From CAVQEG01 sp963711465 (GTDB taxonomy: Bacteria; Bacteroidota; Ignavibacteria; OLB7), in NCBI GenBank assembly GCA_963711465.1, contig CAVQEG010000001.1, forward strand, positions 1,798,001 to 1,862,000: a stretch of 64,000 nt of DNA, in the 5' to 3' direction. Below the pieces are notes generated by a model. It was not told the DNA's origin and did no database searches. It worked only from the letters and a program-made list of their open reading frames with translations. How positions within the stretch are numbered: the stretch's first letter is position 1; every line of letters starts with the position of its first letter. Of the stretch, positions 17,550-26,841 are shown in pieces. The position numbers were made by a program, and so were the translations under genes.

Positions 17550-17579
17550 GGCCTCGACGTCATCGATGACGTCGAGGCC
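17550..17579 (+). terminator. Terminator after the tRNA pair
   Basis: A perfect 30-bp palindrome, GGCCTCGACGTCAT-CG-ATGACGTCGAGGCC, lies 5 bp after tRNA-Met and is followed by GTTCCGTTTTCC. Confidence 0.75.
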
Positions 17580-17965
17580 GTTCCGTTTTCCACCCGATCC
17601 TGCGCCGCGTCCGCGGCGATGGCCGATCCACCCCCTCCCCGGTCGATCGGCCATCGGCGTCTACAAACGAACGGCGCCGCACGGATAGCATCTCCGTGCG
17701 GCGCCGCGTCGATTCATCAGACGGACCACTACGCTGCATCCGTCTGCTCATCTGGCGGAACGAACCTACCGGCAGCGTTGCTTCGGCGTTGCACCTCCGT
17801 ACACCGCTCGATTAGTGCTCTGCCCCATGTCGTCCGTCCGAAAATCTCCGCGCCCGGTTGAAACACGTGCCACCCGCTCCCCGCACTGTAACCGTCAACA
17901 TCCACGGCGTGTAGTATTCAGCCACCCCCCACCACGGCGTCTCCCGGCCAATCCGACGATCCCAC
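17580..17965. other. Intergenic region with second hairpin
   Basis: No gene is seen. A second strong inverted repeat (CGGCGCCGCACGGA at 17672-17685 and its complement at 17692-17705) lacks a T-run in either direction. The remainder is presumably the leader and promoter of the gene at 17966. Confidence 0.4.
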
Positions 17966-19543
17966 ATGAAGCACCCGAACGATCTCTTCCGCCTGATCAA
18001 GTCCCTCTCGATGTCCGAGAAGCGGTACTTCAAGGTCTATTCGTCAAAACAGACGAGCGCGAGCATGTCCAACTGCGTTCGTCTCTTCGATGCGATCGAC
18101 CGGCAGCAGACATACGACGAAGCCGCAATTCGTCGACAGTTTCGCAACGAACGGTTCGTTCGCCAGCTCCCCGTTCAAAAGAGCTATCTCTACGACGTCG
18201 TCCTGCGCAGTCTCCGATCCTACCACTCCAATCGCTCGGCAGAAGCCAGAATCAAAGGGCTGCTCCATGACGTCGAAGTGCTCTATGCCAGAGAACTCTT
18301 CAGCCAGTGCACCGACCCGATCATTCGCGCAAAGGAGCTGGCATTGGAACATGAATTCCATGAGCTCGCGCTGGCCACGCTGCATTGGCAGGCACGCCTT
18401 GCGTACGTCTTCGGCGACGTAGCACAGCTCCGTGAAATCGCCGATGAACGCGAAGAGCTCATCGCCGTAACTGAAAATCTCAATGAGTATTTCAAGCTGT
18501 CCCTCGACGTCTACGAACTCAACCGGACCACCGGATGGCTGAATGACGACGCGACGCGGAACCGACTCGATGCACTGGCAGCGCATCCATTGCTCGAAGA
18601 CGAACGTCGTGCCCGCTCGTTCAGCGCGCGAACCATCTACTTCAATATCCTCGATGTGATCTCGGCATTTCGCGGAAATGGCTTGGAGTCCTACCGCTAT
18701 GCCCGTGAATACCTTCGACTTCTCGAATCGCGCCCGGACTGGCTGCGCGACAACCTGCGCAGCTACGTTTCCGCAATCGCCAACGCCGCAAGCGCATGCC
18801 TGACGATCGGACACTACGACGAAATGGAGCGCCATATAGAGGCCATGAACCAGCTGGTCAGCGAATCAATTGAAATGCGGGCGTCGGTACGATTTGCAAC
18901 CCACAACCTCCGTCTGAAACGCTTCGCCGTCGGAAATGAATTCATGAATGGGGTGAAATACTTCGATGAAATTCGCCCCGACCTTCAGGAAATCGCTTCT
19001 CGAATCGGTCAATCGGCATACTGCGCGCTGCTCCTTGGTGGTGCGAACTGTGCGTTCGGCGCCGGTCGATTCACCACGACACTCGATATCGTCAATGAAA
19101 TTCTCTCCGAGGCGCGATCCGATGTACGGGAGGACATTCAGAAGTCGGCTCGAATTCTCAATCTCATCGTGCATTTCGAACTTGGGCATGACGACCTCCT
19201 TCCATATCTGACGCGCTCGACCTACAGGTACCTGCTGAAGCGGGATCAGCTGGGAGAATCCGAACGGATACTTCTGCGAATGCTCCGACGGATATCCTCC
19301 ACCTCGGATGCTCGGCAGCGGATGGTGATGCTCCGCTCCACGCGGGACGCGCTGTGCGCAATCGACGGCACCACACACCGCCGCGAGCGTCTCACGCGCC
19401 TCGACATCGTCACGTGGCTCGACGCAAAGATCCAGGAGCGTCCATTCCAATCGGTGGCCAATGAACGGTCGCAGAACGGCGCGGCCAGAAGTGGAACCCC
19501 GATTAGTATTCCGCCACGCTCCGGACGCATCGCGCAGGAGTAA
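17966..19543 (+). CDS. Conserved alpha-helical protein of unknown function
   Basis: A 525-residue soluble protein with no signal peptide and no catalytic motif that I recognise. The N-terminus, LFRLIKSLSMSEKRYFKVY (residues 7-25), resembles a signature I know from uncharacterised Bacteroidota proteins. The body is helical with TPR-like spacing (pairs such as ALATLHWQARLAYVFGDVAQL), suggesting a protein-binding scaffold. The last 40 or so residues are Ser/Arg-rich and probably disordered. It is monocistronic, preceded by a long intergenic region, and followed after 82 bp by the secreted sialidase-like gene. Codon use is like that of its neighbours. Function is unknown. Confidence 0.88.
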   Translation: MKHPNDLFRLIKSLSMSEKRYFKVYSSKQTSASMSNCVRLFDAIDRQQTYDEAAIRRQFRNERFVRQLPVQKSYLYDVVLRSLRSYHSNRSAEARIKGLLHDVEVLYARELFSQCTDPIIRAKELALEHEFHELALATLHWQARLAYVFGDVAQLREIADEREELIAVTENLNEYFKLSLDVYELNRTTGWLNDDATRNRLDALAAHPLLEDERRARSFSARTIYFNILDVISAFRGNGLESYRYAREYLRLLESRPDWLRDNLRSYVSAIANAASACLTIGHYDEMERHIEAMNQLVSESIEMRASVRFATHNLRLKRFAVGNEFMNGVKYFDEIRPDLQEIASRIGQSAYCALLLGGANCAFGAGRFTTTLDIVNEILSEARSDVREDIQKSARILNLIVHFELGHDDLLPYLTRSTYRYLLKRDQLGESERILLRMLRRISSTSDARQRMVMLRSTRDALCAIDGTTHRRERLTRLDIVTWLDAKIQERPFQSVANERSQNGAARSGTPISIPPRSGRIAQE

Positions 19544-19549
19544 CAATGA

Positions 19550-19627
19550 ATTGGGTTCGAGAGTAGTACAGGGTAGTGTCCAGGAAGGACCTCGTTGCAC
19601 TCATCCATCTGGAGGTACGAACCCAAT
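19550..19627 (+). promoter_or_regulatory. Inverted repeat enclosing RBS and start codon of the sialidase-like gene
   Basis: ATTGGGTTCG (19550-19559) and CGAACCCAAT (19618-19627) are perfect 10-bp inverted arms. The right arm covers the first bases of the start ATG (19626), and the GGAGG ribosome-binding site (19611-19615) lies just inside the loop. In mRNA this could mask initiation. Confidence 0.4.
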
Positions 19628-21593
19628 GAAGCGTCGTTGGTTACTCACTACAGTCGGGTCGTTCATCGCATTGTCGGCCTTGTCGATCGCGCAGACGCGC
19701 GTTCCGATTTCGGGGTCGCCCGAAGCTCACGTTTCCGATTCCCGCAGACCGCAGGTGTCGATCCCGACCGGACCGGTCGCTCACGCGGCACCGCTGAGCG
19801 CGCCACTCGTGCTTCGAGGCGGGGCCGTACCGACCGGCCTCGGCGGCTTCTACGACTACCAGTCCAATGGCGGCAATCCGGCTTACCTCTACACGGTCCC
19901 GGGACAGCCGGGCGAACTGTTCGCCACGTACATGAATTCATCCGACGGCTCCAACGTCACGGCCGTGAGCACGAGCCGAACGGTCGGATACGCGTATTCG
20001 AGCGACGGTGGCGCGACATGGGTGTCGACCAGGGACATCGGACAGATGCGGCTTGGATTTCCCGCCATCGAAGCGACCGACGGACTGATTCCGTGGATCG
20101 CAGCGCATGGCAGCGTCGTCGATCCAATGAACGGACCGTTTCAGACGTTCGCCTTCTCCACTACGGCTCCGGACGCAATTCAGGGAATGTCGCTCTACGG
20201 CGCCATGCCGCAGGAGACGAGTACCGGTCGCACAGGCGGTGTCATGTGGCCGATGTTCACGCTGACATCCTCGGGCGATGAGGCGGTGATGATCGGCTCG
20301 TACAACAACGACATCGACAATGCCGAACCGCCGGCTCCGCTGCAGACCGGCATACTCGATCTGGCAACTGGTTCCGACGTCTCCGGCTGGAGCGCGATCG
20401 CCGACAGCACGCTGACGGTGACCTCCGGCGGGCGCACCTCGATCAGCCGCTCGCCGGGCGGAAAGATCGGCGTCGCCTACTATCGCTTCGCCAACGATTC
20501 GCTCGACACCCGCTGGGGTATCTACTACACCGAGAGCACCGACAACGGCCGCTCGTGGAGTCAGCCGATCGATGTCCTCATCAACCAGGTCACCATCAAC
20601 GGTCTGGATATCAACGGCGATCCCGATACCCTCAGCGCCGACCCGAACCTCGATCTGGCCTTCAACGGCGAGGAACCGCAGGTCGTGTTTACCGGCAACA
20701 TCAACGGCCTCCTGCAGTTCGAGAGCATCGTCCACTGGTCGCCCTCAGCAGGACTCGGCATCGTCGCCCTCGCCCATCAGGAGGACTTCTTCGGCACCTA
20801 CACGCTTCCCTACGAAATCCGCCAGCCGAACATGGGCGGACTCGCCTATCCGACGCTCTCGGTCGCCGACGACGGAGCGCACATGGTCGTCGCCTTCCAG
20901 GCCATGGCGCAGCAGCTCGATCCGGAGACGAATACCGTGACGTCGGTGATGAGTCCCGACGGATTCGGCTACTACAGGATCTGGGCCTCCGGTTCCTCCG
21001 ATGGCGGCCAGACATGGGGAACGCCGTTCATCGTGCAGGACTTCGCCGGACCCGAGAGCGACAGCGCCAGCGTCGAATACCCCTCGGCTGCGGAGCATGG
21101 GCGGATGGTGAACAAGAATTTCGTGCTGAACCTGACGTTCCAGGCCCGCCGCTTCCCCGGAATGTTCGCCTATGTGGCACAGAAGCAGGGACCCGACCAG
21201 GTCGACGCCAATGCAGGCCCCATCAACGAAGTCGACCAGTACTTCCAGCAGATGCAGATCGGACCCGAGCACTTCCCCGCGCCTGCGGCAGTGCCGATGA
21301 TCCAGACCGACGGACCGCATGCGATTCCGACCGACCCGAAAGCATCGATGGCGGTGTATCCGAACGTCACCGATTCGAAGGCGACCGTGCGGTACACATA
21401 CGCGTCGAGCGGACCGGTGGACATTCGGGTGTTCAATTCTTTCGGCGAGGAAGTCTATGCGCGGACGGCGTGGGCCGTGCGCGGCACGCGAGAGGTGTCG
21501 ATCGATCTCGGTTCGCTTCCGCAGGGTGCATACAACTGCATGGTGACGCACCAGGGATACTCGATCACCGCGCCGCTGCATATCGTCCGATAG
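19626..21593 (+). CDS. Secreted sialidase/BNR-repeat-fold protein with C-terminal sorting domain
   Basis: A 655-residue protein starting at MKRRWLLTTVGSFIALSAL, a signal peptide with GGAGG 10 bp upstream. The body carries Asp-box (BNR) repeats, S-x-D-x-G-x-x-W: SSDGGATW, STDNGRSW and SSDGGQTW, characteristic of beta-propeller sialidase folds and other extracellular glycan-acting or glycan-binding proteins. The catalytic sialidase residues (Arg triad, Tyr-Glu) cannot be assigned with confidence, so enzymatic activity is open. The final 80 or so residues (MAVYPNVTDSKATVRYTY to the end) form a type A T9SS sorting domain, implying export across the outer membrane. An inverted repeat spans its translation start. 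Confidence 0.87.
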   Translation: MKRRWLLTTVGSFIALSALSIAQTRVPISGSPEAHVSDSRRPQVSIPTGPVAHAAPLSAPLVLRGGAVPTGLGGFYDYQSNGGNPAYLYTVPGQPGELFATYMNSSDGSNVTAVSTSRTVGYAYSSDGGATWVSTRDIGQMRLGFPAIEATDGLIPWIAAHGSVVDPMNGPFQTFAFSTTAPDAIQGMSLYGAMPQETSTGRTGGVMWPMFTLTSSGDEAVMIGSYNNDIDNAEPPAPLQTGILDLATGSDVSGWSAIADSTLTVTSGGRTSISRSPGGKIGVAYYRFANDSLDTRWGIYYTESTDNGRSWSQPIDVLINQVTINGLDINGDPDTLSADPNLDLAFNGEEPQVVFTGNINGLLQFESIVHWSPSAGLGIVALAHQEDFFGTYTLPYEIRQPNMGGLAYPTLSVADDGAHMVVAFQAMAQQLDPETNTVTSVMSPDGFGYYRIWASGSSDGGQTWGTPFIVQDFAGPESDSASVEYPSAAEHGRMVNKNFVLNLTFQARRFPGMFAYVAQKQGPDQVDANAGPINEVDQYFQQMQIGPEHFPAPAAVPMIQTDGPHAIPTDPKASMAVYPNVTDSKATVRYTYASSGPVDIRVFNSFGEEVYARTAWAVRGTREVSIDLGSLPQGAYNCMVTHQGYSITAPLHIVR

Positions 21594-21736
21594 CCTACGC
21601 ATACGTGTGGGAGAGGGTGCCATGGCGCTCTTCGGTCGCGAACCGGGGAGCGCCGTGGCGCTTTCGGGACGCTGATCCGGCATCGCTCGCGAGCAGCGCT
21701 CGCCGCTGGCGAGATGTGAACGGCGAGGGCGGGAGC

Positions 21737-21767
21737 AAAAAAAAACGCCGCGGCATTGACCGCGGCG
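21737..21767 (-). terminator. Terminator after tRNA-Ser (minus strand)
   Basis: On the minus strand the hairpin CGCCGCGG-TCAATG-CCGCGGCG is followed by a run of nine T (plus-strand A-run 21737-21745). It lies just downstream of tRNA-Ser and may also stop the plus-strand gene ending at 21593. Confidence 0.8.
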
Positions 21768-21780
21768 TTTCTCGATTGTG

Positions 21781-21870
21781 CGGAGAGGGAGGGATTCGAA
21801 CCCTCGGTAGAGGCAATACCCCTACGCCGGTTTAGCAAACCGGTGCCTTCAGCCGCTCGGCCACCTCTCC
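21781..21870 (-). tRNA. tRNA-Ser (anticodon GCT)
   Basis: A 90-nt class II tRNA on the minus strand: acceptor GGAGAGG/CCTCTCC, anticodon stem CCGGT/ACCGG with loop TTGCTAA giving GCT, a long variable arm typical of Ser, T-loop TTCGAAT and discriminator G as expected for Ser. Confidence 0.96.
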
Positions 21871-21952
21871 GGAATCCGGCAGAAAAGAAACGCCCAAGAT
21901 ACAGGGGCCCCGTATCCCGGACAAGAGTCCAAAGCTTTGCAGAGTGTAGAAT

Positions 21953-22783
21953 TCAGGCGATCGGGCCCTCCGACGCACCCGTCGCCGGCTGGCCGCCGGG
22001 ATGCGAGAACGATCGGACGATCAGGACCACGCCAATGATGATCATCGGTATGCTGAGCCACTGGCCCATACTGAGCACCGGGACTGCAAACGCGGCCTGG
22101 CGCACCTTGACGAACTCGATGAGAAACCGTGCGATGAATATTGCGGTGAGGGTCACGCCGAGCAGCCGACCCTGCGGAATTCGGCCCCGGCTCCCACGGT
22201 ACAGCCCGTATGTGAGTGCAAATATCACCAGGTAGCTCAGTGCCTCGTACAACTGCGCAGGATGCCGTGGCTGTGGTCCCACGCGGTCGAAGACGATCGC
22301 CCACGGTACGTCGGTCGGATGCCCCAGAATCTCGGAGTTGAAGAAGTTCCCGATTCGGACGAACATCCCCGCCAGCGGCACTACGATGGCAATTCGATCC
22401 AGCACCCAGAGCGTGGTAAATCCCGGGGTGCGCCGCGCGAAGAGCCACGCAGCGACGATGATTCCGATCGCACCGCCGTGACTGGCCAGACCGCCCTTCC
22501 AGATCTGAAGAATTTCGATCGGATGCGTGAGGTAATAGCCCGGATCATAAAACAGACAGTGTCCTAAACGGGCTCCGACGACGGTGCCCACGATAATGTA
22601 GATCGTCAGCTTCTCCAGCGCCTCCGGCGATCGGTGCTCCTTGCGGAACACCCCCACCATTACGGCATAGCTCGTCAGGAAGGCCACTGCGAACAGCATT
22701 CCATACCACCGGACCGCAACCGGACCGAGGTGAAATGCGACGGGATCGATGTGCCAGTGAATGATCGCGAGAATGGGAGGCAT
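21953..22783 (-). CDS. lgt: Prolipoprotein diacylglyceryl transferase
   Basis: A 276-residue polytopic inner-membrane enzyme that transfers diacylglycerol from phosphatidylglycerol to the lipobox Cys of prolipoproteins. It shows the family landmarks: RWYGMLFAVAF near the first helices, KGGLASHGGAIG around the essential His, and the Lgt signature RIGNFFNSEILG near residue 143. About seven hydrophobic segments are present and the length is typical. Several lipoproteins in the window (39481, 46758, 54057 and 56720) would be its substrates. The hydrolase gene's stop lies 51 bp upstream on the same strand. Confidence 0.96.
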   Translation of the reverse strand: MPPILAIIHWHIDPVAFHLGPVAVRWYGMLFAVAFLTSYAVMVGVFRKEHRSPEALEKLTIYIIVGTVVGARLGHCLFYDPGYYLTHPIEILQIWKGGLASHGGAIGIIVAAWLFARRTPGFTTLWVLDRIAIVVPLAGMFVRIGNFFNSEILGHPTDVPWAIVFDRVGPQPRHPAQLYEALSYLVIFALTYGLYRGSRGRIPQGRLLGVTLTAIFIARFLIEFVKVRQAAFAVPVLSMGQWLSIPMIIIGVVLIVRSFSHPGGQPATGASEGPIA

Positions 22784-22834
22784 GCGACTTCGGTGCGTGG
22801 ACGTATTCGGCTGCAGCGGGCAAAACTATCGAAT

Positions 22835-23884
22835 TCACAGATCCCGCCCCTCGCCGTGCTCGAGCACGAGGAACGGAGCAAGATTTTCCGGTGATCGAAC
22901 GATGAGGCCCTCAAGCGTCCGGACCGGTTCGAACTCTCCGTCGTCGGCCTGGATGAACGTGCCGAAGTGAATTGCGACGCTCGTCGCGGCACCGAGCAGC
23001 GCATGGGCGCGGAGCGCATCCTGTGGGTCGATGTGTACCGGGGACATGAACCATCGGGGACGGTACGCACCGATGGGCAGCAGTGCCAATCGCAGTGGTG
23101 CGAAGCGATCGCGGATCTGCTGGAAATGCGGGCCCCATCCGGTGTCGCCTGCGAAGTAGATCGTGCCTGAATGCGCTTCGACCACGAAGCCTCCCCAGAG
23201 CGCGGCATCACGATCACAGGTACCCCGGCTGGAGAAGTGGCGCGCGGGAACGCACGTCAGATGCAGCCGGCCCACGCCCAGCGACTCCCACCAGTCGGGT
23301 TCACCCAGTACACGAATTCCTTCCTGTCGCAGGAACGCGGCATTGCCCAGAGGCGTGATGATCAATGGATCGTGATGCTCCACCAGTCGGTGCAGCGTCG
23401 GAAGATCCATGTGGTCGTAGTGGTTGTGGCTCAGCAGGACGACGTCGATCGGCGGGAGATCCTCGAAGCGGATTCCGGGCGGTCGATGCCGCTTCGGTCC
23501 CACGAGGTTCGCCGGTCCCACCCGATCGGAGTAGACCGGATCGGTAAGAATGTTCACACCGTCGATCTGCACGAGCACCGTCGAATGGTTGATGAAAGTG
23601 ACGCGCAGCCGGCCGTCGTCGACGCGACGCGGGGGCGGAGGACCCGGCACGGCATCGACCCATTCACGCCAGGGGCCCGTCTCCCGATGGGTCATCCACC
23701 GCACGACGTCACCGAATCCGGGATTCTCACCCGACACCTCGTTGCGGAATTTCGTTCCGTCGAAGTGGTCGGTTCTCGGGCCATGGTGCTTTGGAACCGA
23801 GAAGACCCCGCATCCGACGGCCCAGGCCGCGCCGAGAATTCCACCGACGGTTCCGAGCGCAATCAGTGGCACGCGAATCATCAT
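22835..23884 (-). CDS. Metallo-beta-lactamase-fold hydrolase (NAPE-PLD/UlaG-like)
   Basis: A 349-residue protein. Residues 5-25 form an N-terminal hydrophobic segment ending in AWAVGCG, either a membrane anchor or an atypical lipobox. The metallo-beta-lactamase core has the HxHxDH motif as HNHYDH (His153, His155, Asp157, His158), then PARHFSSRG, the FAGDTGW Asp and a late AIHFGTF His, so the two-metal site looks complete. The FINHSTVLVQIDGVNILTDP stretch is typical of the NAPE-hydrolysing phospholipase D/UlaG-like branch. The substrate in bacteria is uncertain (phospholipid or phosphodiester). I chose the MMIRVPL start; a longer upstream frame is Arg/Cys-rich and unconvincing. Confidence 0.85.
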   Translation of the reverse strand: MMIRVPLIALGTVGGILGAAWAVGCGVFSVPKHHGPRTDHFDGTKFRNEVSGENPGFGDVVRWMTHRETGPWREWVDAVPGPPPPRRVDDGRLRVTFINHSTVLVQIDGVNILTDPVYSDRVGPANLVGPKRHRPPGIRFEDLPPIDVVLLSHNHYDHMDLPTLHRLVEHHDPLIITPLGNAAFLRQEGIRVLGEPDWWESLGVGRLHLTCVPARHFSSRGTCDRDAALWGGFVVEAHSGTIYFAGDTGWGPHFQQIRDRFAPLRLALLPIGAYRPRWFMSPVHIDPQDALRAHALLGAATSVAIHFGTFIQADDGEFEPVRTLEGLIVRSPENLAPFLVLEHGEGRDL

Positions 23885-23946
23885 TCGGCGAGCCACACGT
23901 CCGTCCACTCCCTTCTGCCTCGTCCATCTGCTGCGATCGCCGACGC

Positions 23947-25011
23947 TCAATGCATCACCTCCGATGGGTTGCGTCGCTGGTACGCGGGCGCCAGCTGCGC
24001 ACTGGTGACGGTAAATGGATTCTCTGCCGTGTGGTCGTGGTGGCGCACCGGGCAATCGGACTTCGCACAGAGGAAACAGTACTCGTAGTTGCACGGGTCC
24101 AGGTGTACGAGCACCTCCGCCTGTCCATCGAATTCCGAATTGATTGCGGTACGGACCTCATCCTGCACGTCGTGGCCGGCACGGAGTTCCAGGTAGTATG
24201 GAAGCGTCAGGTGGAAGTCGATGAAGCGCTGTTCCCCTGCTCTCCAGGCACGCAGTCTGTGCATGTCGATCATCTCATCGGTGCGAATCGCGTTGACGGC
24301 CACGACGGTTCGCTCCAGTGTGTCGGGATCGGTGGCGTTCATCAGTCCGCGGACCGACTCGCGCACGAGACTGAATCCGGTGAAGACGATGTTCAGCGCG
24401 ACCGCGATGGCGAACAGCGGATCGAGGATCGTCCAGCCGGTGAGCATCACCAGCAACAATCCCACCAGCACACCGATCGAGGTATAGCTGTCGGTGAGAA
24501 CGTGCTTTCCGTCGGCGACGAGCGTGATGGAGTTGGTGGAGCGTCCGGTGCGGATCAGGTAGAATCCGAGCACGAGATTGATCGCACCGGCGAGAGCAAT
24601 CGCGATGGTACCGACATCGAGCTGCGTGAGCACGTGGCCGGCGATGATGTCGCTGACGGCTTCGTAGCAGATGGCGACCGCAGCCAGCAGAATGAGCGCT
24701 CCCTCTGTCCCGGCGGAGATGTACTCGACCTTGCCGTACCCGTACGGATGACGACGGTTGGCCGGACGACCGACGAGGATGATGCTGTAGAGCGCGAAGC
24801 CGGTGGCGATCACATGGACCACCGACTCCATCGCATCGGAGAGGATCGCCGCCGATCCGGTGACCATGTAGGCACCGGACTTCATGGCGAACATGAGAAT
24901 TCCGATGCCGAAACTGATCATCGCCGCGCGGCGCCGCACGGAGTGATGCGAGGCGCGCGGTCGGGTGCCACGCGAAGATTCTCGAGCCGAAGGGTCGGTG
25001 GATGGTTTCAT
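23947..25011 (-). CDS. Cation diffusion facilitator family transporter with Cys-rich tail
   Basis: A 354-residue CDF transporter (divalent metal/H+ antiport at the inner membrane) with about six helices. The helix 2 and helix 5 metal-site regions are visible as SDAMESVVH and LVADGKHVLTDSYTS. A cytoplasmic ferredoxin-like domain follows the helices. The C-terminus carries C-x4-C-x2-C-x4-C (PCNYEYCFLCAKSDC) followed by VRHHDH, a probable extra metal site. The start is uncertain: in-frame ATGs exist at 25065, 25044 and 25011, and I take 25011 because an AGGAAG lies about 12 bp upstream. Zn, Fe or Mn are the likely substrates; the specificity is not readable. Confidence 0.88.
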   Translation of the reverse strand: MKPSTDPSARESSRGTRPRASHHSVRRRAAMISFGIGILMFAMKSGAYMVTGSAAILSDAMESVVHVIATGFALYSIILVGRPANRRHPYGYGKVEYISAGTEGALILLAAVAICYEAVSDIIAGHVLTQLDVGTIAIALAGAINLVLGFYLIRTGRSTNSITLVADGKHVLTDSYTSIGVLVGLLLVMLTGWTILDPLFAIAVALNIVFTGFSLVRESVRGLMNATDPDTLERTVVAVNAIRTDEMIDMHRLRAWRAGEQRFIDFHLTLPYYLELRAGHDVQDEVRTAINSEFDGQAEVLVHLDPCNYEYCFLCAKSDCPVRHHDHTAENPFTVTSAQLAPAYQRRNPSEVMH

Positions 25012-25173
25012 CAGGTTGGTCGTCTTCCTACTTTCGCGCTCCATCGCGCACCTGCAACCACGCAATGCGCACGCCGTAGCCGATCACACGGCGCAGACAG
25101 AAGTTGCGTCCGTTCAGGGATATCGGATTCGACGCGAACCTTAGGAATTTTCGATAAACAACGGAGACCCACG

Positions 25174-25371
25174 ATGTCAGGAAAGCAGATTCTCGCACTC
25201 GTCATAGCCATCGTCGTCGCCGTCGTGGCGATCAGGATCGTATGGGCGATCCTCAGCTTCCTCGCCGGCGCGCTCTGGCTGCTGGTGAGCATCGCCATCG
25301 GCGCAGGAATCGTCTACGTGCTCTACCGCGGATTCAACCACCTGCTGACCAGCGGCAAGCGGTTGACCTGA
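25174..25371 (+). CDS. Small membrane protein
   Basis: A 65-residue protein that is almost entirely hydrophobic: two or three membrane segments (LALVIAIVVAVVAIRIVWAI and LWLLVSIAIGAGIVYVLYRG) and a short basic C-terminus GKRLT. GGAG lies 9 bp before the ATG, and a good intrinsic terminator follows the stop, supporting a real monocistronic gene. It is divergent from the CDF transporter. No family is recognised; small membrane proteins of this type are often stress-related, but that is a guess. Confidence 0.75.
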   Translation: MSGKQILALVIAIVVAVVAIRIVWAILSFLAGALWLLVSIAIGAGIVYVLYRGFNHLLTSGKRLT

Positions 25372-25397
25372 TCCCCAGGCACCGAGTCGAATATGAG

Positions 25398-25437
25398 AAC
25401 GGCGCGGATCCAGTACGGATCCGCGCCGTTGCTTTTT
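25398..25437 (+). terminator. Intrinsic terminator
   Basis: AACGGCGCGGATCC pairs perfectly with GGATCCGCGCCGTT across a 5-nt loop, followed by GCTTTTT, 27 bp after the small membrane protein gene. Confidence 0.85.
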
Positions 25438-25504
25438 CGGCCGTTGGTTCGTCGAGCTCCGCTTCGAGCTCTTCGGCTTCGAGCGAAGCGTCGCGGCACC
25501 GGCT

Positions 25505-26782
25505 CTACGTTCCCGCGGCGTAGTCGGTGGCGTACTCGAGCTGCTCGGGTGAGAGCTCGTCGATGTTGATCTTCATCGTTTCCAGCTTCAGCCGGGCGAT
25601 CTCCTGATCCTGCTCTACCGGGATGTCGTAGACGGCATTGTCCCAGTGATCTCCGTTCGTATCGGCCTCGGCCAGTCGAACCTGCGACATGAACTGGTTG
25701 GCGAATGACATGTCCATCACCTCGGAGGGATGCCCCTCGGCAGCAGCGAGATTCACCAGTCGGCCCTGCGCCAGCACGTAGATCTTCCGATCGCCGGGCA
25801 GCGTGTATTCCTCGTTGTTGTCACGGATCGTCCGCTTGCCCGTGGCGACGTCGGCCAGGTCGTGCAGGTTCAGTTCGCAGTCGTAGTGTCCCGTATTGCA
25901 GACGATCGCGCCGTCCTTCATCGACTCGAAGTGACGACGGACGATCACGTCCTTCACGCCCGTGGCGGTAACGAAGACATCACCGACCTTTGCCGCTTCG
26001 TCCATCTCCATCACGCGCATTCCCTCGAGCGTCGCCTTCAGCGCCGCGGTCGGCTTCACCTCGGTGACGATCACGTTCGCCCCCATTCCCTTGGCACGCA
26101 TCGCCACACCCTTGCCGCAGTGACCGTAGCCGGCAACCACGAAGTTCTTGCCGGCAAGCATCACCGAGGAGGCGCGGATGATACCGTCGAGCGTCGACTG
26201 GCCCGTGCCATACACGTTGTCGAAGTCCCACTTCGTCTCGGCGTCGTTGACGGCGATGACCGGATACTTCAGCGCACCGTCGGCGGCCATGGCGCGAAGG
26301 CGGTGCACACCGGTGGTGGTTTCCTCGGTGCCGCCGATCATCGCCTCGGTAAGCTTCGGATACTTGTTGTGCACCGTGAAGATGAGGTCCGCTCCGTCAT
26401 CGAGCGTCAGGTTCGGACTGATCTCAAGCGTCTGATCGATGCACCAGTAGAATTCCTCGGTGTCGAGTCCGTACCAGGCGAACATCTTCACGCCCTCATC
26501 AGCGAGCGCGGCGGCGACGGCGTCGTTGGTCGACAGCGGATTGCAGCCCGACCAGCTCACCTCGGCACCGGCGGCGACGAGCGTGCGAATCAGCACCGCC
26601 GTCTCCTTGGTGACGTGCAGACAGCCGGCGATACGATAGCCCGCCAGCGGCTTCGACTCGGCGTAGCGCTCGCGCAGCGCCATCATCACCGGCATGCGGC
26701 TCTCCGCCCAGTCGATGCGCTTGCGCCCCTCATCGGCAAGCGAGAGGTCGCGCACCTTGAACTTTCCTTCAACGTGATCCAT
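25505..26782 (-). CDS. ahcY: Adenosylhomocysteinase
   Basis: A 425-residue SAH hydrolase, which splits S-adenosylhomocysteine to adenosine and homocysteine and so relieves product inhibition of methyltransferases. Visible motifs: SWSGCNPLSTNDAVAAAL near the substrate site, the NAD-binding VVAGYGHCGKGVAMRAKG, and the Cys/His region VCNTGHYDCELN. The C-terminus RLKLETMKINIDELSPEQ ends in YATDYAAGT, lacking the KPDHYRY-type ending of the longer eukaryotic form. It lies downstream of a methyltransferase gene and metK on the same strand. Confidence 0.97.
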   Translation of the reverse strand: MDHVEGKFKVRDLSLADEGRKRIDWAESRMPVMMALRERYAESKPLAGYRIAGCLHVTKETAVLIRTLVAAGAEVSWSGCNPLSTNDAVAAALADEGVKMFAWYGLDTEEFYWCIDQTLEISPNLTLDDGADLIFTVHNKYPKLTEAMIGGTEETTTGVHRLRAMAADGALKYPVIAVNDAETKWDFDNVYGTGQSTLDGIIRASSVMLAGKNFVVAGYGHCGKGVAMRAKGMGANVIVTEVKPTAALKATLEGMRVMEMDEAAKVGDVFVTATGVKDVIVRRHFESMKDGAIVCNTGHYDCELNLHDLADVATGKRTIRDNNEEYTLPGDRKIYVLAQGRLVNLAAAEGHPSEVMDMSFANQFMSQVRLAEADTNGDHWDNAVYDIPVEQDQEIARLKLETMKINIDELSPEQLEYATDYAAGT

Positions 26783-26841
26783 GGGTCGTTTCCTATCCTC
26801 GTGAACTGTGAAATCTCATGGTATGGGATCTTCCGTCGTCC

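Noticed and set aside
17672..17705. Second strong hairpin after the tRNA terminator as another terminator
   Set aside because: It has no T-run in either direction, so I list it only as an inverted repeat within the intergenic region.
25440..25500. GCTTCGAGC/CTTCGG repeats downstream of the small membrane protein
   Set aside because: Short, irregular low-complexity sequence without consistent unit or pairing.
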